From NCBI RefSeq assembly GCF_009362735.1, contig NZ_WHNP01000018.1, positions 92,899 through 156,898 of the forward strand: a stretch of 64,000 nt of DNA, written 5' to 3'. The notes under the pieces are model-generated. The model worked only from the letters and a program-made list of their open reading frames with translations. It was not told the origin of the DNA and did no database searches. The position numbers were made by a program, and so were the translations under genes. Each line of letters opens with the position of its first letter. The stretch's first letter is position 1. This document shows positions 1-7,889 of the stretch, one piece after another. This DNA comes from Paraburkholderia franconis (GTDB taxonomy: Bacteria > Pseudomonadota > Gammaproteobacteria > Burkholderiales > Burkholderiaceae).

Positions 1-414
1 TCAGCCGATTCGGTGTAAACGCGCTCTCGCGAAATTCGCGTGCTGACGCTAGATTGTCAGCACTTGCGGGATAGTCGAGGGGCCAGTGGCCGTCGCTCCG
101 GCGGCCGATCAAGTGGTGAAACTGCGTGACGGCCAGATGCCCGAGTGGCTTCTGGCCGAAACGCTAACTGCGTTGCGGCTCGTATCCGGAGCTTGCGTTC
201 TTCGCAGCGAACCGGTTGCGTCGGCCTGGCCCTCACTCATGCACGCGCTCGTGCAACGAATTATCCCGGCACTTCTCCGCACTCCACACTTCTCCATCCG
301 CGCGAAATCTCGCGTAGCAATTCTTTAACTTTCCAAACACATCCGCCTCGCGTTCGCTCACGGTTTCGCCGTCGAGCGGGTTATCCTCTCTGTGGTTCAC
401 ACCATGTGATTGAC
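1..414. other. Leader region, no confident gene
   Basis: This stretch has no frame I can assign to a protein family. One short open frame (about 86-328, +) has no recognisable domain and continues into no known product. The last part should hold the promoter of the lipoprotein gene that starts at 415. Confidence 0.4.
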
Positions 415-996
415 ATGTCATCGAAGATGGTTATCCGCACCTCGTTGCGCAACATGATGCTTTTCGTGGCCATGGCGGGCGCGCTGTCCGCGCTTGCCGG
501 CTGCGACCAACAGCAAAGCGATCAAGCCGTGCAAAAACTCAAGGAATTTTTCAACGCCGTCAAGCCGGATGCGCTGCTTCTGAAAGGCCTCACGCCCGGC
601 GTCACGACGGAAGCGCAGATTCGCGACCAGATGGGCAAGCCCGAAACCGAGCGCGATTTCACCGACGGCTCGAAACGGCTCGAATATCCGCGCGGCCCGC
701 AAGGCCTCAACACGTACATGGTCGACATCGGCCCGGACGGCACGCTGCAAGCGATCACGCAAGTGCTGACGGCCGCGAACTTCGCGAAGATCCGCCCGGG
801 CATGACGGAGGACGAAGTGCGGCGCCTGCTCGGCAAGCCCGGCGAAGTGGCCGTCTATCCGCTCAAGCCCGAGACGGTATGGAGCTGGAAGTGGCGCGAA
901 GGCGGCGTCACCGAGGAAGGCTTTTTCAACGTGCATTTCGACGTCAATCACGTCGTCTACACGACGTCGCGCTCGGACGTGATGCGCGGCCACTGA
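415..996 (+). CDS. Lipoprotein with two SmpA/OmlA (BamE-like) repeats
   Basis: A 193-residue secreted lipoprotein. The N-terminus has a short basic stretch, a hydrophobic helix and a lipobox (SALAGC, Cys near residue 31), so it is predicted to be lipidated and membrane anchored. Two copies of the BamE-like pattern follow: GLTPGVTTEAQIRDQMGKP and IRPGMTEDEVRRLLGKPG. BamE-fold proteins help outer-membrane assembly, but a protein with two such repeats is a different family member and its own role is unknown. The ATG at 415 was chosen because the frame further upstream gives no signal peptide. It stands alone, followed by a short repeat-rich gap. Confidence 0.8.
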   Translation: MSSKMVIRTSLRNMMLFVAMAGALSALAGCDQQQSDQAVQKLKEFFNAVKPDALLLKGLTPGVTTEAQIRDQMGKPETERDFTDGSKRLEYPRGPQGLNTYMVDIGPDGTLQAITQVLTAANFAKIRPGMTEDEVRRLLGKPGEVAVYPLKPETVWSWKWREGGVTEEGFFNVHFDVNHVVYTTSRSDVMRGH

Positions 997-998
997 CG

Positions 999-1075
999 AA
1001 GTACGAAGCACGAAGCACGAAGTACGAAGCGCAAAGCGCAAAGCACGCGAGACCGCGAGACCGCGAGACCGCGAA
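999..1075. repeat. Short tandem repeats downstream of lipoprotein gene
   Basis: Imperfect 7-base units (variants of acgaagt / acgaagc) run on directly after the lipoprotein stop codon. They pass into cgcaaag units and then three copies of an 8-base gagaccgc unit. No gene is seen here. Simple repeats of this kind are prone to slippage. Confidence 0.6.
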
Positions 1076-1245
1076 CGAAGCGGAGGACGACACTCGCCAG
1101 GCGACGACCACGACCGGATAGCAGGCGCGAACTGGGCGCGAAATACCGGGCGCGAATTACCGGGTGCAAAAGCGGACGATTAAAACAAACGCCGAAAACG
1201 CCGGTCCAATCATAAAAATGGCTGCAAGCAAGGGAGAGAACAACG

Positions 1246-2250
1246 GTGTCAACTCATAGACGCTACCGGCGCATCGGCCTCGTGCTCGGCGGGGGCGCTG
1301 CGCGCGGCTGGGCGCATATCGGTGCGATTCGCGCGCTGCACGATGCGGGGATCAGGCCGGATATCGTCGTGGGCACGTCGATCGGTGCGCTGGTCGGCGC
1401 TGTCTACGCGAACGGCGACCTCGACTGGCTCGAGGAATGGGTGTCGCGGCTCACGTGGCAGACGGTGGTGCGGCTGCTCGATCTGCGTATCTCGGGCGGC
1501 CTGCTCGGCGGCAAGAAAGTCATTCAGGTGTTTGCGAACCGCTTCAACGGCCGCGATATCAGCCAGCTGGAGATGCCGTTCGCCGCCGTCGCGACCGAGC
1601 TCGATTCGGGCCGCGAGACGTGGCTGCAGGATGGCGGCGTGGTCGATGCGGTGCGCGCGTCGATTGCGATCCCCGGCATCTTCACGCCCGTTCTGCACGA
1701 TGGCGTGTGGCTCGTCGACGGCGGGCTGTCGAACCCCGTGCCCGTGTCTGTTGCGCGCGGCATGCGGGCCGATTACGTGATCGCCGTCGATCTGAACAAC
1801 GATATTCTCAACGGCCGCGATTTCGGCGGCGCGGTGGTCGATTTGCCGCCCTTGCCCGTCGAAGAAGCGGAGCCCGTCGGCGTCGACCCCGATGCGCCGC
1901 CGCCGGAGATCGCCACGGCTACGCCGGCGCCGCTGCTACGGCGCAACGGCAAGCCGTTTCCGAACTGGCTGCAGCCTTCGCCCGAGTATTCGCCCGACGT
2001 GCGCGTGCCGCCCGCGCCGAGCGCGCGCGTACCTTCGTTGCTCAGCTCGATCGCGCAAAGCATCGACATCATGCAGGTGCGGATCACGCGCAGCCGACTC
2101 GCGGGCGAGCCAGCCGACATCCTGATCCAGCCGCGTCTGGGCGGCATGGGCATTTTCGATTTCCACCGCGCGGAGCCCGCGATCGAGGAAGGGCGCGCAG
2201 CCGTCGAGGCCATGCTGCCCGCGATTCGAGCGTGTCTCGCGATCGATTGA
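1246..2250 (+). CDS. Patatin-like phospholipase family protein
   Basis: A 334-residue patatin-fold lipid acyl hydrolase. The oxyanion-hole motif GGGAARGWAHIG lies near residues 14-25. The nucleophile elbow is GTSIGA (GxSxG), and the catalytic Asp is in VDGGLSNPVP, giving the Ser-Asp dyad. The C-terminal third is Pro-rich and then returns to a short conserved block ending near FDFHRAEPAIEEG. The GTG start at 1246 is preceded by an AGGGAGAG ribosome-binding site. It resembles the RssA group of bacterial patatins. There is no signal peptide, so it is probably cytoplasmic. The substrate lipid is unknown. Confidence 0.85.
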   Translation: MSTHRRYRRIGLVLGGGAARGWAHIGAIRALHDAGIRPDIVVGTSIGALVGAVYANGDLDWLEEWVSRLTWQTVVRLLDLRISGGLLGGKKVIQVFANRFNGRDISQLEMPFAAVATELDSGRETWLQDGGVVDAVRASIAIPGIFTPVLHDGVWLVDGGLSNPVPVSVARGMRADYVIAVDLNNDILNGRDFGGAVVDLPPLPVEEAEPVGVDPDAPPPEIATATPAPLLRRNGKPFPNWLQPSPEYSPDVRVPPAPSARVPSLLSSIAQSIDIMQVRITRSRLAGEPADILIQPRLGGMGIFDFHRAEPAIEEGRAAVEAMLPAIRACLAID

Positions 2251-2271
2251 CGGACTTGTGCCGGGCCGCCT

Positions 2272-2889
2272 TCAACCCCCGGCGCCTTCCATGCGCCTGG
2301 CCGCGATGATGCGGCACACGCGCTTGCCCGAACTGGCGCTCGTCGTGTCGTCGGCGAACAGGATCACGCAGGCGCTCAACGCATTCGTGATGAGCGAAGG
2401 CTCGAACGCCGAATAGAGGCGACCGTCCGGCTGGCGCTGGTCCTCGCCCTCGGTGACGCGCCACGACAGATACAGGATGCCGCTCGGGCGCAGGATGCGC
2501 ACGAGGTTGTCGACGGCATCGGTGATCGCGTCGGCGGCGAGATGCATCAGCACGGTTTCGCAGACCACGTTGTCGAACTGCTCGTCGATCTCGGCCAGCG
2601 ACGGCAGCGCCGCCGTGCGAAACGCGATAGGCGGATAGAGCCGCCGCGCTTCGTCGAGCAGCCCCTCCGACGCATCGAAGCCCGTCACGCGGTAGCCGTG
2701 ATCCGCGAGCCATGCGGTATCGCGGCCGTTGCCGCAGCCGATGTCGGCCGTCTTGCCCATCGGCAGCAGATGGTCGTGCCATAGCGCGTACATGTCGTCG
2801 GGCGGCGGCTGATCGAGCCATTCGCGCGAGTAGCGGGCGGCGTCGCGCGTGTACGCGTCGAGCGTCGCGGAGTCGGGGCGAAGTGTCAT
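2272..2889 (-). CDS. Class I SAM-dependent methyltransferase
   Basis: A 205-residue Rossmann-fold methyltransferase, convergent with the patatin gene and separated from it by about 20 bases. SAM motif I is ADIGCGNGRDTAWLA, followed by the acidic post-I residue in VTGFDAS. The C-terminal part carries the usual LRPSGILYLSWR strand. I chose the ATG at 2889 because it gives MTLRPDSATLDAY and a typical length; the longer upstream frame has atypical composition. The acceptor substrate is not evident. Confidence 0.8.
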   Translation of the reverse strand: MTLRPDSATLDAYTRDAARYSREWLDQPPPDDMYALWHDHLLPMGKTADIGCGNGRDTAWLADHGYRVTGFDASEGLLDEARRLYPPIAFRTAALPSLAEIDEQFDNVVCETVLMHLAADAITDAVDNLVRILRPSGILYLSWRVTEGEDQRQPDGRLYSAFEPSLITNALSACVILFADDTTSASSGKRVCRIIAARRMEGAGG

Positions 2890-3300
2890 GCGGCGATCCT
2901 TGGTCCTGTGGAGCGATGCGGCGGCGAGTGCAAGAGGCATCGGAAAGTCTAGCGCGCGGTGGCGAATGCGGCTTCGACAGATCACATCGGGCCGCACGAG
3001 AGGCGCCTGTCATTCAGGGAAAGCCCCAATCGGCGCGGGTTTGCGGCCTCTTCGCACGGCTTGCGCGTCTATCGAAAAAGCGACCCGAAACTTGCGAAAT
3101 CACGGCACGCCGATTGCGCATGGCGCCCGCTTACAAACGGATAGCGCCCGATTCTGCGGGCGTTCGACGCGAGCTGTCCTCCGACATTGAGGATGTTGCA
3201 ATGCACAAGAGCCGACTGATCCGATTTGAGAAAGTATTTTTGCCTGCGAGTATCCGCGCCATGCCGCAGCGGATGCGGCTTTCGAACAACCCGGCTTTGC
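2890..3300. other. Intergenic region, no gene seen
   Basis: This gap lies between the divergent methyltransferase gene and the hairpin array before aotQ. Open frames here lack family signatures and a good ribosome-binding site. It must contain promoters for one or both flanking transcripts, but I cannot place them with confidence. Confidence 0.4.
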
Positions 3301-3490
3301 ACGGGACGGGAGTAGGTGCTCTGCATGGGGCTGGAGTAAGTGCTAAAGCACTAACTCCAGCCGACAGCTAAAGCGCCAACTCTGGTCGACCGCTTCGCAT
3401 GGGACGGGAGTAGACGCTGGAGCGTCAACTCCCGTCGACAGCTTTGCATGGGACCAGAGTAAGGCGCTAAAGCGCCAACTCTGGTCGACA
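3301..3490 (+). repeat. Tandem hairpin array in the leader of aotQ
   Basis: Three near-perfect hairpins sit at 3329-3362, 3403-3436 and 3452-3486, with half-units at 3301-3320 and 3364-3390. Each has an outer 9-bp stem (GGCTGGAGT, GACGGGAGT or GACCAGAGT against its exact complement), a one- or two-base bulge, a 6-bp inner stem (AGTGCT, GACGCT or GGCGCT) and a tiny AA or GG loop. The stem sequences differ between copies while pairing is kept. A linker close to GCATGGG precedes each unit and GTCGAC follows it. The last hairpin ends 6 bases before the AGGAGA site of aotQ, so the array is probably transcribed in its 5' leader. Confidence 0.8.
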
Positions 3491-3502
3491 CAGGAGACGC
3501 GC

Positions 3503-4192
3503 GTGATTCTTTATGGCTTTGGCCCGGTGCTTCTCGACGGCACGATCAAGACGATCGAGCTGTCGGTTCTTTCGCTGGCGGCGGCCGTCGTGCTCGGCCT
3601 GATCGGCGCGGCCGCGAAGCTGTCGTTCAACCGCCCGCTGCGCGCGATCGCGACGGGCTACACGACGCTGATCCGCTCGGTGCCCGATCTCGTGCTGATG
3701 CTGCTGCTCTTCTACAGCATCCAGATCGCCATCAACAATCTGACCGACGCGCTCGACCTGCCGCAATTCGACATCGACCCGTTCTCCGCAGGCGTGTTGA
3801 CGCTCGGCTTCATCTACGGCGCGTATTTCACCGAGACCTTTCGCGGCGCGTTTCTCGCCGTGCCGCGCGGCCAGCTCGAAGCGGGCACGGCGTACGGCAT
3901 GAGCGGGGCGCGCGTGTTCGCCCGCATCCTGTTCCCGCAGATGATGCGCTTCGCGCTGCCCGGCATCGGCAACAACTGGCAGGTGCTCGTGAAGGCGACA
4001 GCGCTCGTGTCGATCATCGGGCTCGCCGATGTCGTCAAGGCCGCGCAGGACGCCGGCAAGAGCACCTTCAACATGTTCTTTTTCATCCTCGTCGCCGCGC
4101 TGATCTATCTCGCGATCACGACCGTGTCGAACCTCGTGCTGATCTGGCTGGACAAGCGCTATTCGACGGGCGTGCGGCACGCCGAACTCTGA
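3503..4192 (+). CDS. aotQ: Arginine/ornithine (basic amino acid) ABC transporter permease
   Basis: A 229-residue inner-membrane permease of the HisQ/AotQ group, one of the two membrane subunits of a polar amino-acid importer. It has an N-terminal membrane segment (LSVLSLAAAVVLGLIGAAA) and the motif block YTTLIRSVPDLVLMLLLFY. The ATPase-contacting EAA loop lies in QLEAGTAYGMSGARVFARILFPQ. The GTG start at 3503 has an AGGAGA site. It leads the aotQ-aotM-aotP-argR set. Homology alone cannot separate histidine from arginine/ornithine specificity. The ArgR and ast neighbours argue for arginine/ornithine, as in the Pseudomonas aot locus. Confidence 0.85.
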   Translation: MILYGFGPVLLDGTIKTIELSVLSLAAAVVLGLIGAAAKLSFNRPLRAIATGYTTLIRSVPDLVLMLLLFYSIQIAINNLTDALDLPQFDIDPFSAGVLTLGFIYGAYFTETFRGAFLAVPRGQLEAGTAYGMSGARVFARILFPQMMRFALPGIGNNWQVLVKATALVSIIGLADVVKAAQDAGKSTFNMFFFILVAALIYLAITTVSNLVLIWLDKRYSTGVRHAEL

Positions 4193-4220
4193 CTGCCCGA
4201 ATCCGCAGGAGACGACGACC

Positions 4221-4934
4221 ATGATCGACATCCTCAACCAGTTCTGGCGCGCGTTCCTCTACTGGGACGGCCAGCGCATCTCGGGGCTTGCCGTCACGCT
4301 GTGGCTGCTGGTCGCATCGATCGGCATCGGCTTCGTGACGTCGATACCGCTTGCCGTCGCGCGTGTGTCGAAGAAGCGCTGGCTTTCGATGCCCGTGCGC
4401 TTCTACACGTACGTGTTTCGCGGCACGCCGCTCTACGTGCAGCTGCTGCTGATCTACACGGGCATGTACAGCCTCGAGTTCGTACGCTCGCATGCGCTGC
4501 TCGACACGTTTTTCCGCAGCGGCTTTCACTGCGCGATCCTCGCGTTCGCGTTGAACACGTGCGCGTACACGACGGAGATTTTCGCGGGCGCGATCCGCGC
4601 GACGCCGCACGGCGAAGTCGAAGCCGCGCGCGCCTATGGGATGAGCTGGTTCACGATGTACCGGCGGATCGTGATACCGTCCGCGCTGCGCCGCGCGCTG
4701 CCGTTGTACAGTAACGAAGTGATCCTGATGCTGCACGCGACCACCGTCGCCTTCACGGCCACCGTGCCCGATGTGCTGAAGGTCGCGCGCGATGCGAACT
4801 CGGCGACGTACCGCTCGTTCGAGGCATTCGGGCTCGCGGCGCTGATCTATCTTGCTGTATCGTTCGCGCTGGTTGCGCTGTTCCGGCGCGCCGAGCGTCA
4901 TTGGCTCGCGTATCTGGCCGTGCGCCGGCATTGA
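4221..4934 (+). CDS. aotM: Arginine/ornithine ABC transporter permease, second subunit
   Basis: A 237-residue HisM/AotM-type permease that should pair with the AotQ-like subunit. It shows the family block PVRFYTYVFRGTPLYVQLLL and the EAA loop GEVEAARAYGMSWFTMYRRI, with several hydrophobic helices on either side. It begins 28 bases after aotQ, with an AGGAG site upstream. The gap to the ATPase gene (about 115 bases) contains short GCATC repeats but no gene. Substrate choice is inferred from the neighbouring ArgR and arginine-degradation genes. Confidence 0.85.
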   Translation: MIDILNQFWRAFLYWDGQRISGLAVTLWLLVASIGIGFVTSIPLAVARVSKKRWLSMPVRFYTYVFRGTPLYVQLLLIYTGMYSLEFVRSHALLDTFFRSGFHCAILAFALNTCAYTTEIFAGAIRATPHGEVEAARAYGMSWFTMYRRIVIPSALRRALPLYSNEVILMLHATTVAFTATVPDVLKVARDANSATYRSFEAFGLAALIYLAVSFALVALFRRAERHWLAYLAVRRH

Positions 4935-5051
4935 CCGGACTTGGCGCCCCAGCGCATGTGCGCATCGTTCGCATCGCATCGCATCGCATCGATCAGCGGC
5001 CCGATCACACCGAAGCATCCGTTTCACCCGTCTTCACTCTGGGAGAGCATC

Positions 5052-5843
5052 TTGCTCCACACGACTCAAACGGAAGCCTGCAAGCTCGCCGTGCAGGACA
5101 TCCACAAGCGCTATGGCGATAACGAAGTGCTCAAGGGCGTCTCGCTGAACGCCAACAAGGGCGACGTGATCAGCATCATCGGTGCGAGCGGGTCGGGCAA
5201 GAGCACGTTCCTGCGCTGCATCAACTTTCTCGAGCGGCCGAATGCCGGACAGATCATCGTCGACGGCGAAGCGGTGCGCACGAAGGTCGACCGCCACGGC
5301 AACTTCGAAGTCGCGGATCACAAGCAGTTGCAGCGCATTCGCACGAAGCTCGCGATGGTGTTCCAGCACTTCAACCTGTGGGCGCACATGAACGTGCTGG
5401 AAAACGTGATCGAGGCGCCCATTCACGTGCTCGGCGTGCCGCGCAAGGAAGCGGAAGACCGCGCGCGCGAATACTTGGAGAAAGTGGGCCTCGCGCCGCG
5501 TCTCGAGAAGCAGTATCCGGCGCATCTGTCGGGCGGCCAGCAGCAGCGCGTCGCGATTGCGCGCGCGCTGGCGATGCATCCCGACGTGATGCTGTTCGAC
5601 GAGCCGACGTCCGCGCTCGACCCCGAACTCGTCGGCGAAGTGCTGAAGGTGATGCAGAAGCTCGCCGACGAGGGCCGCACGATGATCGTCGTCACGCACG
5701 AAATGGGTTTCGCGCGCAACGTGTCGAACCATGTGATGTTCCTGCATCAGGGCCGCACGGAGGAAGAGGGCGTGCCGTCCGAGGTGCTGGTCGCGCCGAA
5801 GAGCGAGCGCCTGAAGCAGTTCCTGTCCGGCAGCCTCAAGTAA
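5052..5843 (+). CDS. aotP: Arginine/ornithine ABC transporter ATP-binding protein
   Basis: A 263-residue HisP/AotP-type ATPase that powers the permease pair. Walker A GASGSGKST is at residues 44-52, followed by the Q-loop VFQHFNLWAH, the signature LSGGQQQR, Walker B LFDEPTSALD and the switch histidine in VTHEMGF. The start taken is a TTG at 5052 with a GGGAGAG site at a proper distance. Extending upstream adds low-complexity residues from the GCATC-rich leader and no conserved sequence. Length fits the family (about 257-260 residues). Confidence 0.85.
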   Translation: MLHTTQTEACKLAVQDIHKRYGDNEVLKGVSLNANKGDVISIIGASGSGKSTFLRCINFLERPNAGQIIVDGEAVRTKVDRHGNFEVADHKQLQRIRTKLAMVFQHFNLWAHMNVLENVIEAPIHVLGVPRKEAEDRAREYLEKVGLAPRLEKQYPAHLSGGQQQRVAIARALAMHPDVMLFDEPTSALDPELVGEVLKVMQKLADEGRTMIVVTHEMGFARNVSNHVMFLHQGRTEEEGVPSEVLVAPKSERLKQFLSGSLK

Positions 5844-5881
5844 TCCCGGCATCGCGCGGCACTACTTTGCAGCACACATCA

Positions 5882-6943
5882 ATGGCACGCCCGTCGTCCA
5901 GTCCGGCGCGCACGACCCAGGTCGCGATCGTCGCGTTGCCGCCCGTCTCGATGTCGGGCGTGGGTCCCATCGTCGATGCATTGAATCTCGCCAACGAAAT
6001 CGACGGCCGCGCGCTGTACCGCTGGCAGGTGTGCTCGTGGGACGGCCGGCCCGTGCCGCTTGCGGGCGGCGCGCACTGGCCCGCCGACACCGCGTTCGGC
6101 GATGCCGTTTCATGCGACTGGCTGATCATCGTCAGCGAGCGCTTCCAGCAATTCGCGGATTACCGCCTGTTCCTCGCGAGCCTGTCGCGCGTCGGCCAGC
6201 GCACGCCGCTCGTGACGGGCATTCATCATGGCGTCTGGTGGCTCGCGATGGCGGGGCAGTTGTCCGGCTATCGCGTGAGCGTGAACTGGGAGACGTACCA
6301 GCAGTTCACGGAGCAATTCGAGCGCTCGATCGTCACGCAGCAGATCTTCGAGATCGATCGTGACCGCGCGACTTGCGCGGGCGGCCAGGCGACAGTCGAT
6401 TTCATGCTCGCGATGATCGGCCGCGACCACGGCCCTGAACTGGCGGAACGGATCGCGGACACGATGGGCGTCGGCACGCTGCGCTCGGGCGAGGAGCGCC
6501 AGCGCATTCCGTTCGTGACGGCGCCGGGCGAGCGTCATCCGCGTTTGAACGATGCATTGCTGCTGATGGAAGCGAACATCGAAGACCCGCTGACCTCGGA
6601 CGAGATAGCGGGACTGGTCGGGGTATCGCGCCGGCAGCTCGAACGTCTTTTTCGCCAGTACCTAGGCTCGATGCCGTCGAAGTACTACTTGGGCTTGCGC
6701 CTTGCGAAGGCGCGCACGCAGTTGCAGCGCACGAGCAAGTCGGTCGTGCAGATCAGCCTCGCATGCGGGTTCTCGTCGGCGGCGCACTTTTCCAATGCTT
6801 ACCGCGAGCGATTCGGCGTGACGCCGCGCGAAGAGCGGCGCAACTGGATCGAGAAACAGCACGGGGCGGGGGTTGCCCGTGCGGGCATCGATGAGCCGCG
6901 GCCGGGGGCGTTGATCGAGCCGCCGGATGCTGGCGGGCGGTGA
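5882..6943 (+). CDS. argR: GlxA/AraC-type transcriptional regulator, ArgR-like
   Basis: A 353-residue regulator with an N-terminal DJ-1/PfpI-like sensory domain (about residues 10-200) and a C-terminal pair of AraC helix-turn-helix motifs, seen as TSDEIAGLVGVSRRQLERLFRQ and VVQISLACGFSSAAHFSNAY. In Pseudomonas, an AraC-family ArgR is encoded at the end of the aot transporter operon and activates both aot and the aru/ast operon. The same order here supports that role. It starts 38 bases after aotP. The tail after residue 330 is a short Gly/Pro-rich extension ending right where a repeat element begins. Confidence 0.82.
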   Translation: MARPSSSPARTTQVAIVALPPVSMSGVGPIVDALNLANEIDGRALYRWQVCSWDGRPVPLAGGAHWPADTAFGDAVSCDWLIIVSERFQQFADYRLFLASLSRVGQRTPLVTGIHHGVWWLAMAGQLSGYRVSVNWETYQQFTEQFERSIVTQQIFEIDRDRATCAGGQATVDFMLAMIGRDHGPELAERIADTMGVGTLRSGEERQRIPFVTAPGERHPRLNDALLLMEANIEDPLTSDEIAGLVGVSRRQLERLFRQYLGSMPSKYYLGLRLAKARTQLQRTSKSVVQISLACGFSSAAHFSNAYRERFGVTPREERRNWIEKQHGAGVARAGIDEPRPGALIEPPDAGGR

Positions 6944-6944
6944 A

Positions 6945-7785
6945 GGTTTTTTGTCTGCGACTGCTTTTGCTGTGGTTGTTTCAGCGTGCCGCTGGCATCC
7001 ACGATGTGTTGGTTTGCCTTGCCCTTATCGCGGGCATCCGCGATGCGCCTCGCGGCGCGGGGGTTGCCCCTGTGCGGGGCGGCACTCACTTTCTTTGCCG
7101 CCGCAAAGAAAGTAAGCAAAGAAAGCGGGCTCACACCGCCAGTGCTTGACGATTACCCACGGGCTCTCAACGTCCCCGTGTTTCACGCGGCAGCATGCGT
7201 GGCCTATGCGCGTTGCCAACGCTCCGGCTAAACGCCTCACCCACTTCATGCACGTGTGGCACGCTTAAGGGTATTCAACGTTGCAGCGCCCCATTGCGGT
7301 AGTGAATATAGGTCGCTGTGTCGTACGCGGCAACGCCCTCACTACGCAGGCGTATCGCATATCGAGGGTGTCCTGTGCGGTGCAAATGGCTACACACAGT
7401 TTGCCGCAAAGGGGCGCAGAAATGTTCGACGTCGCAAGCCGCAATTCGGGTGCGCGATGCAGGTGAGGCGCTCGATCAGCGCGTAGGCAACGCGCACAAG
7501 ACAGCACACTGCCGGTTGAAGGATGGGGCCGTTGAGGGCCCGTGGGTAAAGGTCAAGGATTGGCGGTGTGAGCCCGCTTTCTTTGCTTACTTTCTTTGCG
7601 GCGGCAAAGAAAGTGAGTGCCGCCCCGCACAGGGGCAACGCCTGCGCCGCGAGGCGCATCGCGGATGCCCGCGATAAGGGCAAGGCAAACCAACGCATCG
7701 CGGATGCCAGCGGCACGCTGACACAGCCACGCAATCGCCGCTGCCAGCGACAAAGGCAAAAAACCAAACAGCGTCGCAAGACATA
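6945..7785. repeat. Palindromic ~0.84 kb intergenic element, copy A
   Basis: The element starts directly after the argR stop codon. It has two long inverted arms, about 6983-7140 and 7562-7715, around a 421-base core (7141-7561). The arms carry the run TTTCTTTGCCGCCGCAAAGA, itself a hairpin. The core is nearly identical, in reverse orientation, to that of copy B at 15128-15921. Open frames inside exist in both orientations and read through the arms, which suggests they are not genes. No transposase is present. It looks like a non-autonomous repeat of the Burkholderia group and separates argR from the astC promoter region. Confidence 0.85.
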
Positions 7786-7889
7786 AGTCGCCAGACATTA
7801 AAAAGAACCCGTCGCTTCCACGCAAGACGCCTCGCGCCACGTCACCTACACTAGGAACCATTACTGTGAACGAGCCCCAAGGACCCGCC

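Noticed and set aside
86..328. 80-codon frame before the lipoprotein gene
   Set aside because: No ribosome-binding site, no family features, no partner gene.
3301..3490. CRISPR-like array
   Set aside because: Units are self-complementary hairpins with differing stems and no unique spacers of constant length; no cas genes.
4966..4995. GCATC repeats before aotP as a regulatory array
   Set aside because: Only a few short copies; better explained as simple sequence in a leader.
7318..7677. 119-codon frames inside the two palindromic elements (also 15204-15563)
   Set aside because: They read through the inverted arms, overlap other frames in both orientations and encode repeat sequence only.
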